DNA from: Otis tarda
Taxonomy: Eukaryota; Chordata; Aves; Otidiformes; Otididae
Assembly: GCA_026413225.1 (NCBI GenBank)
Contig: CM048554.1
Location: 11,176,001-11,240,000, forward strand
Direction: 5' to 3'
Length of the DNA stretch: 64,000 nucleotides
Shown here: piece after piece, positions 1-8,140 of the stretch
Position numbering within the stretch: position 1 is the stretch's first letter
Layout of the letters: every line of letters begins with the position of its first letter
Translations under genes and position numbers: made by a program
The notes under the pieces: model-generated
What the model saw: only the letters and a program-made list of their open reading frames with translations
The model's database searches: none
What the model was told of the DNA's origin: nothing

Positions 1-59
1 GCCCCCTGAGAGGGCTCTTGCGGTAAAACAAACCTTCACCTTCCTCCCTCGAGGGCCTG

Positions 60-1080
60 TACGAGAACAGCGCGGCCGCACGAAGCCGCCCTGCCATGAA
101 GAAGAGCAGGATGACCCCGCGCAGCCGCCCGCCATGGACGCAGCTGTCTGCGCCCAGGGACCCCCGAGGCAGAGCCTCGGCCAGCAGGAAAACGGCGGAA
201 AAGCGTGGTTTTTTCCCCCCGTATTTCTCACAGCTAGGACTTACTTTCTAATGAACGGCAGCCTGTCGTAAAGCGCGCAGCCCCACGGGGAGGGGGCTGC
301 CGTAAAGCGCTGCAAAAAGTCGCACGTTCCCCCCTCCACCCCTCGCCGCACACGCAGAGCCCGCGGCTCGTACCCTGTCCCCGAGCCCCCGCCACTCTGT
401 CGGGGCGGCGGATGGCGGCGGGAAGAGGCCGCCGCTCGCTCCCGCGGGCAGGGCCGCAACGGGCTTAGAGGGCCGCGGGCAGGCGCCACCCCCACGCCAT
501 GCTGGCTGCCGCTTGGCTGGGCAGGGGTTTCTGGGGGCTCCTCCGCGGCGCGGAGCGGAGGCGGCCGGGCGGCGGCACCAGGCCTCTGGGCAGCCGACCC
601 GGGGCGGCGGCGGAGGGGCGCGGCGGCGAGGGGACGGGCGGCCGCTGCCATGGCAACAGCGGCGCCTTCTGCCTGGCGGCGGGGGGGGCTCCGGCTGGGC
701 CACGCGCGGCGCCCGCCTTGCGGCACCACCACCAGCGGCTGCTGCGCGCGCCCGCCGCCACCGCTTGGCGCCTCCTCAGCGGCGGGGCCGAGCAGCGGCG
801 GGCGGGGAGCAGCGGGGCCGGGGCCGGGGCCGGGCCGCCGGCGGAGGCCCCCCGGGAGCGGTGTGCGACGGGGCGATACGCCGAGCTGGTACGTGACCGG
901 GGCTGGGGAGCGGAGGGGGGCGGTGAGGCACGGTGGTCGCCGGCTTGGCCCCGGAGCTGCCGGGCGCGCTCCTCCGCTGAGGCGGTGCGGGCCGGGGGGG
1001 GGCCGACGGACTTGTTCCCCCTCAGTCACTGCCGGCTGGAGGCAGGTGTCACCCCCACAGACGGCGGCTTTTTGGGTCCT
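60..1080. promoter_or_regulatory. CpG-island promoter of CRLS1
   Basis: The sequence is very GC- and CpG-rich, with runs of GGCGG/CCGCC, and spans the upstream region, exon 1 and the start of intron 1. Composition drops sharply after about 1090. No TATA box is evident before 499, which fits a dispersed-start housekeeping promoter. The first 240 bases also hold short open frames on the minus strand, but nothing recognisable, so I cannot say whether a divergent transcript starts here. Confidence 0.8.
499..888 (+). CDS. CRLS1: CRLS1 exon 1 coding part (presequence)
   Basis: This exon has 130 codons and ends in phase 0 at CTG before a GTACGT donor at 889. It encodes a basic, low-complexity Arg/Gly/Ala N terminus that is probably the mitochondrial targeting peptide. 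It lies wholly within the CpG island. Many overlapping open frames here on both strands reflect high GC and are not separate genes. Confidence 0.93.
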
Positions 1081-2123
1081 CGGCGGCGGCGTGCATTCCT
1101 TTGGAAGGCTCGGTTAATGTTTAATAGAGACCGTGTCCGTGTGTCTTGTGCAAACGACAGGTTGTTTCCAAGAACTTGCAAAGCTTTCTGGCTAGTTCGG
1201 CTTGAAGCCTGTGTTTGTCTTGGTTCATTCTGTTACATGTCAAGTTAGGGTTTGTCTTCCCGGCCTGAAGTTTTTGCTTTCTTGCTTTACAGTATGAAAA
1301 CCCCTGGACGATCCCCAATATACTGTCAATGGCAAGAATGGGCTTGGCGCCAGTTTTAGGCTATTTGATTGTTGAAGAAAATTTCAATGTTGCACTAGGT
1401 GTCTTTGTTTTGGCTGGCATAACGGATTTGGTATGTTTACATCAGTTTGGAAATACTTTGGGGATAGCGTGGGTTGTGGTGATCCCAGTGACACGTGTTG
1501 AAATTTAGACTCCAGGGTAGAGTGGAAATGAATAAACAGATCGGTTCCTATATTCATTGTTTTCCAGAAATGGAATATACATCCTTTGTGACACTGCAAA
1601 GGGAGCTCGCAGAGAGCCAACGGGGACTTAAGTGCTGGTGGAGCAAAGGGGATAACAGGGTCCCCTGACCAGCCCCAGGTGGGCAGTGGGCAGTGTCCAG
1701 TCAGTGCTTGTAGAATCATGGAATGGTTTGGGTTGGAAGGAACCTTCAAAGGCCATCCAGTCCAACCCCCCTGCAAGGAGCAGGGACATCTCCAACCAGA
1801 TCAGGTTGCTCAGAGCCCCGTCCAACCTGGCTTTGAATGTTTCCAGGGATGGGGCACCTACCATCTCTCTGGGCAACCTGTTCCGGTGTTCCACCACCCT
1901 CAGTGTAAGAAATCTTTTCCTTGTATCCAGTCTGAATCTGCCTCCTTCTGTTTTAAAACCATCACCCCTCGTCCTATTGCAACAGGCCCTGCTAAAAAGT
2001 TTTTCCCCATCTTTCTTATAAACCCTCTTTAGGTATTGAAAGGCCACATCCAGTTGTCCATTTGTATGTAGGTGCACCCATCATAACCGTAATTGTGTGA
2101 ATTTTAGAACATCAGTTACCCTT

Positions 2124-2162
<39 letters not shown>

Positions 2163-5100
2163 AATTTGAATTGAATATGTTCAGAAGCTTCCATTCCAAA
2201 ATCTGGAATGTAATTTGAAAAACCATGATACAACTATCAGGCATCATATTTCATCTTAGTTACTAGCTGTACTGTATGATGTCACTCACAAAACATCTCT
2301 GTAACAGTAGCATATGTAAGCTATTTTTTATTCTTAATTTTCTAACAGAGAAATATTGAACTTTGTTTTTCCTAGTTGGATGGATTTATTGCACGAAACT
2401 GGGCTAATCAGAAATCAGCTTTGGGAAGTGCTCTTGATCCTCTGGCTGATAAAATTCTCATCAGTGTGCTCTATGTAAGCCTAACTTGTGCAAATCTTAT
2501 CCCAGGTGAGGAAATGCCATTAATTGCATGTACTGTCTAAGGTAAATAAGCTATTTTTATGTGTAGTAATATTTCTTGTGTTTCTGGAAGGAACACTGTG
2601 TATCACTTGGAACTCTTGCTTTGTCAGTTGCACTTTGCTATTTGTTCCTATTAAATACTTAAAAACAAGTAAAAGCCCTCACAAAAAAGCATGTGCTGCC
2701 ATATACAAAAACAGCTAGCATGTACTACCATTTTCAAATGTACTTTCTGTAAAGCAATAGTAGTTAGTAGCTATATCAAAACTTTTCTCATAGACTGAAT
2801 TGTTTCAAGACTTCAGATTAAACCTTTTCAGAAGCCGTGCTAAAAATCTGCAGTCACACATAAAACTTGTCCAGAAGAATTGGAGAGTGGTTATTTCTTC
2901 TTCCTTCGTATTTTGTGGTCTTTTGGTTTTGTTTTGGTTTTAACTGTGGACATGATTTTTCACTAGATCCTGTTGGCTTGGTTTTTCAGTTTCACTCACT
3001 TCCATGATTATTCTGAGGGATGTAGCACTCATTGCTGCTGTTTTTTATGTGCGATACAAAACTCTTTCTCCACCGGTAAGTGTATAGCATTAAACAAAAT
3101 TGTATGAGCATATAATCACTTTATTTTGATTAAATATTCTGTAATTTTACAAGTATTTAAAAAATGAATAAGCCTTTAACAAAGTTGTAACCAAGAGATT
3201 TTCATCTTGAGACTTGATGGTTGCTCAAAACTTGGGTGGATAGCCTAAGATGTAATGCTAATGCTTGTTGTTTTGCCGGGTAGATTTGTAAGCAGAATAG
3301 TATTTCATAAAATAGGTTTCACAAAGATGAGTCAGAGTTATTGGTAACCTTTTTTCCTGTGTATCACGTCTAATAAATCATGTAAGAGCAGTAGCAGTAT
3401 AATCCTTTAGTGCTACAATTGACTTTTCTGTATCATGTGAAGAGGTGTATCAAATTGAATATACTAGAATTGCATTTTTTTCCCTCTTTTCTCCCTCAAC
3501 AGAGAACGCTCAGTAGGTATTTTAACCCCTGTTATGCTACTGCCCAATTAAAACCAACGTTCATTAGCAAGGTAAGAGTAGTAACGCATTACAAAAGATA
3601 ACTCCTCAGTACTTGGGTGGTATGTAATTTGGAGGGAGGGGGCTGTCTACTGCTGCTGCTGGGTGCGGTTTCAAAATAGTGCCAATTAATTTGGAGGCAA
3701 CTTAAACCCTGAAAGATTTTCAACTATCCTCTGTCAGAGTGCATGATAACTTTGAGTGTGTAAAATGCTTCATTAAAAGAAGCTTCCACATAAATTTTCT
3801 GTATATAGACTAATACTTAAACCAGTAATAAAAGTGTATAATGATGTTCCTTGCATAGCACACGTCTTCATTTTGGTCACATTGCCTGTTTTGCTTTTAT
3901 CAGATGAATACAGCGGTTCAGCTAATTTTGGTGGCAGCTTCTTTAGCAGCTCCTGTTTTCAATTATGTGGACAGCATATATCTGCAGACATTATGGTAAC
4001 CTATCTCTTCACTTATTTTTCAGATAATTTAATGTACTCCTAAAGAAACTGGTAATTGAGATTCGTCTAATTGTGTGGAACAAAAAAACCCCACCTGTGC
4101 CCAGATGATGTTATAGACCCATATGTCTGAATTTTTCCACGTTTATTCTTAACTGGCACAGGAGCTAGGTATTTATGGGTATTTAATTTACTGTACAAGC
4201 AAAAGGTAGTCAAATGAGACTGGTTAAGATCCAGGAATAATGCCTAAGAAACAAGTCTTCAGAATAGCCATGATGTACACAGGCCAAGTGTAAATTCAGA
4301 TTAATACAAAAGAAGGGAGTGGGAAGAAAGGCTGTATGGGCTCTTTATTCATGCCATAACTGTCCTTTAAAAACCAACCTTGATATCAGTAAAAATAGAC
4401 AGGAAGTGTTTTCTTATTTTTGCTTTATACTGTACCTGCTATCTTGAAATCTAGGTTTCTGAAACCTCTTTGAAAAGCACCTGAAAAAACCTGATGATTC
4501 CTGATAGATTATAGGAAAGAAAGGCAGAGATCCAATGAAAACAGGGATACAGGAGCGTACCTCCTTAAATAATGGCTATTCTTGGAGATCTGAATTGTGT
4601 CTGAATCTGAATGGTAGCTGATGGCAGATGTTACAAGTGCAGTTATTTCTCCTGAGCAGTTAGGTAAGAGTTCAGAGCAAAGAGCCTGAAGAGCAGATAG
4701 CAGAATTACTTAGTAACTTAGTTAAGTAGTGGAAAATCCACTGTTACTTATCTTTTAGAGAGGGAAAAAAAAAATCAAAACAACCCCCAAAGCTTTTAAG
4801 GAACTAGCAACCTTGATCTTAACGGTCAGTGTGTTTTTTCATCCTGTTGGAAAGCCAAATCTAGAAAGACACTTACCTTGCCGCTTGTCTGGGGCTCTAT
4901 GAGGGAGTTGTGAGTAACAGGGAAATTCTGGGTGTAACTTTGCAGGGTCCTCTATGAACGCTCTCAGAAATGACCTGGATGAGTCTGGGAGTGTGTCCAG
5001 GGAGGGCAGCGGTCATGGAGGGGCAGGACTGTAGTGGTGGCTCACACCTGAATGGTGCGAGCCCTTGACACGGGGGAGCGGTGCTAATTTAGAAGTATAT

Positions 5101-5667
5101 GTGGTTATTCTGCACCACCTGGGAAGGGAACAAAAGAGGCTGAAGTCAAAACTTGTGCTTCAGCTTTGAAACTTGGTAAAATGATAAGTTCAAGTCTTGT
5201 ATGATTTGAATGCTCCCCTTTCATACTACCAAGGGATAGTTTTTCACACCAGTTAGTTCTCAGTCTGTTAAAAATTTTGTAGAGTACAAATACTAAATCA
5301 GATCTTTTGTCTTCCCTTCTCTGAAACAAGTGCTAATATGGTAAAAGTTTGGCTTAGTATGCAGTTGTAGTGAAGCACGGTACTTAGTGCTGGATGGCAG
5401 TTCCTTTGTTTATCTAATCCTCCAGTTAGCACTGAGTTTCAGCATGTAAACTGTAAGCTGCATTTCTGTAGGACGTAGTCCTTGACTGTGTAGTGAAAAA
5501 TAGGGAAGACCCTTAAAAGTAACACTTTTTATTATCGTACTTAGACTCAAACGACTTACAGGAACTGTCTTCCCCAAAGGTGCATCACGGCTCTCACAAC
5601 GGTAACATCTGCGTACAGCTATTACCACTATGGCCGAAAAACGGTTCAGGTGATAAATAACAAGTGA
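499..5667 (+). CDS. CRLS1: CRLS1, mitochondrial cardiolipin synthase (complete, 7 coding exons)
   Basis: The spliced reading frame joins 499-888, 1293-1430, 2376-2505, 2990-3075, 3503-3571, 3904-3995 and 5580-5667, giving 993 nt and about 330 residues (human about 301). Every junction is GT-AG and keeps frame. Cardiolipin synthase condenses CDP-diacylglycerol with phosphatidylglycerol in the inner mitochondrial membrane. The CDP-alcohol phosphotransferase signature is intact: D175, D178-G179, A182-R183, G193, D197 and D201, with nine residues between R183 and G193 by my count, as in the human protein from memory. Hydrophobic segments follow in exons 3, 4 and 6, and the C terminus keeps the [15 protein letters not shown] block. 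From exon 2 on the protein is nearly colinear with human CRLS1. Exon 1 is divergent, Arg/Gly/Ala-rich and longer, as expected for a mitochondrial presequence. The ATG at 499 was chosen because it opens an MLA-type start and has a purine at -3. Confidence 0.97.
889..1292 (+). other. CRLS1 intron 1
   Basis: This 404-nt intron contains the tail of the CpG island up to about 1080 and then ordinary AT-rich sequence. No element was seen. Confidence 0.9.
1293..1430 (+). CDS. CRLS1: CRLS1 exon 2
   Basis: This exon has 46 codons, from YENPWTIPN to AGITDL, with the acceptor CTTTACAG at 1285-1292 and a GTATGT donor at 1431. It carries the first catalytic aspartate (D175) and the first hydrophobic helix. 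Confidence 0.97.
1711..2062 (-). mobile_element. CR1 LINE 3' fragment
   Basis: The + strand starts with tagaatcatggaatggtttg and continues with the avian CR1 3' terminus in reverse complement (phrases such as gtccaacccccctgcaagga). The element is therefore on the minus strand and truncated at its 5' end. The minus strand still reads the end of the CR1 second open frame ([19 protein letters not shown]), without a full-length protein. It is a dead insertion within CRLS1 intron 2. Confidence 0.95.
2124..2159. repeat. C8T28 homopolymer tract
   Basis: Eight C followed by 28 T in CRLS1 intron 2, shortly beyond the internal end of the CR1 piece. It is likely length-polymorphic and error-prone in sequencing. 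Confidence 0.95.
2376..2505 (+). CDS. CRLS1: CRLS1 exon 3 (catalytic motif)
   Basis: This exon has 130 nt, starts in phase 0 and ends one base into a codon. It encodes LDGFIARNW...[10 protein letters not shown], the metal- and CDP-binding core of CDP-alcohol phosphotransferases. The acceptor is TTCCTAG and the donor GTGAGG. Confidence 0.97.
2506..3502 (+). other. CRLS1 introns 3 and 4 (around exon 4)
   Basis: Introns 2506-2989 (484 nt) and 3076-3502 (427 nt) are AT-rich, with no repeats or RNA genes that I recognise. Confidence 0.85.
2990..3075 (+). CDS. CRLS1: CRLS1 exon 4
   Basis: This exon has 86 nt and restores frame after the split Val codon. It encodes [19 protein letters not shown] and then VRYKTLSPP, a membrane helix with a conserved Arg-Asp pair. 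The acceptor is GTTTTTCAG and the donor GTAAGT. Confidence 0.96.
3503..3571 (+). CDS. CRLS1: CRLS1 exon 5
   Basis: This exon has 23 codons, from [15 protein letters not shown] to KPTFISK. It matches the human segment closely and is flanked by CTCAACAG and GTAAGA. Confidence 0.97.
3572..3903 (+). other. CRLS1 intron 5
   Basis: This 332-nt intron contains nothing recognisable apart from splice signals and a short CTG run near 3650. Confidence 0.85.
3904..3995 (+). CDS. CRLS1: CRLS1 exon 6
   Basis: This exon has 92 nt, from [19 protein letters not shown] to a Trp codon split TG|G across the last intron. It encodes a hydrophobic helix. The ATG at its start is an internal codon, not a start. Confidence 0.96.
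3996..5579 (+). other. CRLS1 intron 6
   Basis: At 1584 nt this is the longest CRLS1 intron. Short open frames occur but none resembles a known protein. A somewhat GC-richer patch lies at 4880-5075. No repeat was recognised. Confidence 0.85.
5580..5667 (+). CDS. CRLS1: CRLS1 exon 7, C terminus and stop
   Basis: The acceptor CCCCAAAG at 5572-5579 completes the split Trp codon. The exon then encodes [20 protein letters not shown] and TVQVINNK, with TGA at 5665-5667. The human tail ends VIKD, so the last residues differ. The upstream pyrimidine tract is weak, but the reading frame and similarity fix the junction. Confidence 0.93.
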
Positions 5668-5910
5668 AGTATTCCTGACAGGACCGGGCCTTGGCAGCGT
5701 GGTGTGCTGTACTGCCGAGGGTGGTTGTCACGCAACTGAGTTTTGGATCAAGAACTCTGTTTTTCTGCTGAAACCATGGCATCACAATGAAGTGAAGTTT
5801 GAACATGTACTGTGTATATATACATAGAGAGAGAGACTTCTCAATGTATTTTTAATTTGTTTAAAAATGAGGTTGTTTACGAAAACAAATAAACAATATT
5901 CTTAAAGACC
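5668..5910 (+). other. CRLS1: CRLS1 proximal 3' UTR
   Basis: This stretch runs from the stop to just past the AATAAA at 5888-5893. GT-rich sequence follows at about 5915-5940, as expected downstream of a cleavage site. It contains a short TATATACATA and GA-repeat patch at 5814-5836. Confidence 0.7.
5888..5893 (+). terminator. CRLS1 poly(A) signal, proximal
   Basis: A canonical AATAAA lies 221 nt after the stop, with GT-rich sequence downstream. Confidence 0.7.
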
Positions 5911-7038
5911 CGGGTCACTGGTTGCTGCCATGTGCATTCTGAATAATTTTATACTGTTTTTGAAGTCAAAATTTGCACTTTTCACCACCTTTTTTTGTCA
6001 TCTCCATGCAAGGCACTAAAGTAGACTGAGATCTGAGGAGAAAAAGCAATTATAAGAACAAATTTGTCTTTGTACCTCAACTTAAGTCCATAAACTAGCA
6101 TTGCTTGATAGGACTCAATGACGTACGTCAGCTTGCAGCAGAAGAAAGCACGTCATCAGGGAACAGTATCTTCAGAAGTTTAAACCGGAGTGATAGAAAT
6201 TTTACATCATATTCTGCAGTGATATGGAGAAGCCATGAAGAGTTACTACCCTGCTCCCTTTTCTGTCTATATGCGAGTGAGAGTGAGCTGGACTCATCAG
6301 AGAGGAGTTTCGAGTCTCGGAAGGATCAGCTGTACAGTGAGGAGTGTGTACCCAAACAGAGTTTTGTTTCTCATACTATATATTTGTTTCTGGTGATCAA
6401 AAGAAACACCTCTGTCTCCAGATTCTTTAAAGCTTCTAAAGATGCCATTTAATCTAAACACCATTGGAGAAAAAGGACATTTTAAATATTGTCCAAATGA
6501 ATGTCAAGAGCAGAAGAAACTTTACATGCGTGTGCTGTTAATTCTTCCTGTACCTCCAGCTTCCAGAGGTGTACGCTGTGATCCCCCTTGGGGAAGGACA
6601 TCTTGCACGTGTCTACTTGCAAAAAGATGCAGAGTAAGAACTGGGCAGAACAGAACATGTTGATCATAGACCTATGTTTTATATTCTGCAGCAACATGAT
6701 ATTTCTTGTATGTCATCAAAAAGAGTGCAACTATGAAGGGCTTAAATAATTGAAATCAGGTGGTATAAGATACCACTGTATTGTTAGAAGAAAATTTGCT
6801 GTAGACATCTCTTTTGAGAGCACACAGTCGCTCTTGTGACTATATATGCTTGTATATACAAAGCATTTTAATATTTTTTATAGTTAAACTTGTACAGAAT
6901 GGTGCCCAGAGAAAACACTTGATTTTTATTAGTACCTGTTTCTTAACAGTCCCTGCATTTTGTGGTCTACCCTGCATCTCGCAGCAAAGGGACAGAGAGC
7001 CAGGCCTGTGGAAGTTTCCTTAAAACAGTTGAGTATTT

Positions 7039-7044
7039 AATAAA
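7039..7044 (+). terminator. possible distal CRLS1 poly(A) signal
   Basis: AATAAA in AT-rich context, 1.37 kb after the CRLS1 stop. Use is unproven. Confidence 0.3.
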
Positions 7045-7129
7045 ATGGAGTACTTTTTCTTGAAGAAACAGTTTAGAAAACAGAAATTTATTGTACCCAG
7101 TCAGGTCATTCCTGTTTGGTTCTGGTTAA

Positions 7130-7212
7130 TGGGGTTGGGTTTTGGTTGGGGTTTTTTTTTTTGGTGTGGTGTTTTGTTTGTGGGGGTTTTTTTTGTTGGT
7201 TTTTTTTTTTAA
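7130..7212. repeat. T/G-rich low-complexity tract
   Basis: Runs of T interrupted by GG, GTGGTG and GGGGG. It lies in the short intergenic region and encodes nothing. Confidence 0.85.
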
Positions 7213-7387
7213 TCACGGCTAGCTTTGAAACATTACATGAAATGATCAGGAGATGGCAAAATGCTGGTCAGTGGAGGCTCCGTGTCAGTGTGTGCCATTA
7301 CACTTGTCGTTACCTGTGTTGATTATGAGTTAAATTCAGTTAAATATGTGAAATTACACGGTGATGCGTGCCTAAATACGTGTGTTA

Positions 7388-7393
7388 AATAAA
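7388..7393 (+). terminator. possible most distal CRLS1 poly(A) signal
   Basis: AATAAA followed by GTTCGTCTGG, just upstream of the COMMD1 CpG island and 189 nt before its ATG. Use is unproven. Confidence 0.3.
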
Positions 7394-7419
7394 GTTCGTC
7401 TGGATGGTAGAGCTACGGC

Positions 7420-8140
7420 TCTTCCCACGTACGCGTTTGGTCCTTGGTAGTTGAGATCGGCTCGCCAAGAGCGCCCTCCACCTCTCCCCCCGAGAACGCT
7501 CGGCTCACGCGTGGGATGTCTCCGTGCGGCCGCCGTAGCCGCGGGTGGGGCGAGGTCGGCGGTGGCTCCGCCCGCTGCAAGATGGCGGCGCCGGAGCAGC
7601 AGCCGGCAGCGCCCGAGGGTTCCAAGCCGCTGAGCGCGCTCCTCAGCGGCATCGTCCAAGCCTCCTACTACGGCAACGCCGACATCACGGAGGAGCTGCT
7701 TCGCGGGCAGCTCTACCCCGACGCCGCGCCGGAGGAGTTCCGTACCCTACGCGCCAAGATGGGCGGCCTCCTCCAGGTACCGACCGGGGCGGGCGCGGGG
7801 CTCTGGAGGAGGAAGGGGACCCCGGCCTGAGGGGCGAGGGGCAGGGGGTGCTACCCTGGAGGGAGCCATTTCATCGGTGTCCCCTCTGGGTGTTCCGCCG
7901 CAGAAGGAACGAGCGTCTTCCTCCCCGGCGGGGCTCTGTCGGCAGCCGGGGCTGTGGGTGCTGCCGCGGGGGTGCAACCAGCCGCCCTCGGCGCGGGGCT
8001 GAGCTGGACCGGGCGGGGCTGGTACGAGGCTGGCGCCGGGACAAGGCCCTCAGCACCCGAGGCCCTGCGGAGGCCGCGCTCTCCTCTCGCGTCCCCTCGG
8101 AAGCGGGAGCCCGTCAGGCCAGCGCGCTGTGTGGGGTAAA
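7420..8140. promoter_or_regulatory. CpG-island promoter of COMMD1
   Basis: A sharp rise in GC and CpG surrounds exon 1. A GC box (CTCCGCCC at 7567-7574) lies about 10 nt before the ATG, and no TATA box is evident. The island extends about 360 nt into intron 1. Overlapping open frames on both strands here are composition artefacts. Confidence 0.8.
7582..7776 (+). CDS. COMMD1: COMMD1 exon 1 coding part
   Basis: This exon has 65 codons, starting MAAPEQQPAAPEGSKPLS and ending GGLLQ before a GTACCG donor in phase 0. The Ala/Pro-rich first 15 residues vary between species, and the rest aligns with human COMMD1. Confidence 0.96.

Larger units (their letters stand above)
1431..2375 (+). other. CRLS1 intron 2
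   Basis: This 945-nt intron contains a CR1 fragment and a C8T28 tract (listed separately). The remainder shows nothing notable. Confidence 0.9.
5911..7420 (+). other. CRLS1-COMMD1 intergenic region / possible extended CRLS1 3' UTR
   Basis: No gene is recognised. Further AATAAA hexamers at 7039-7044 and 7388-7393 could end longer CRLS1 transcripts. An open frame at about 6105-6452 begins at TTG and resembles no known protein. A T/G-rich low-complexity block lies at 7130-7212. Confidence 0.65.

Noticed and set aside
1-240. Possible first exon of a divergent gene on the minus strand
   Set aside because: A short open frame exists but has no recognisable similarity or donor, and GC-rich sequence gives such frames by chance.
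241-1248. Several long open frames on both strands around CRLS1 exon 1
   Set aside because: They overlap the CpG island, read as Pro/Arg/Ala/Gly low complexity, and only the frame from 499 joins to the conserved downstream exons.
1628-2077. 149-codon minus-strand frame as a gene
   Set aside because: It is the decayed end of a CR1 reverse-transcriptase frame. The same applies to 44615-45064.
6105-6663. Two adjacent open frames between the genes
   Set aside because: The first begins at TTG, neither resembles a protein I know, and they lie in probable 3' UTR or intergenic sequence.
7372-7659. Minus-strand frames opposite COMMD1 exon 1
   Set aside because: They are shadows of GC-rich coding sequence in the CpG island.
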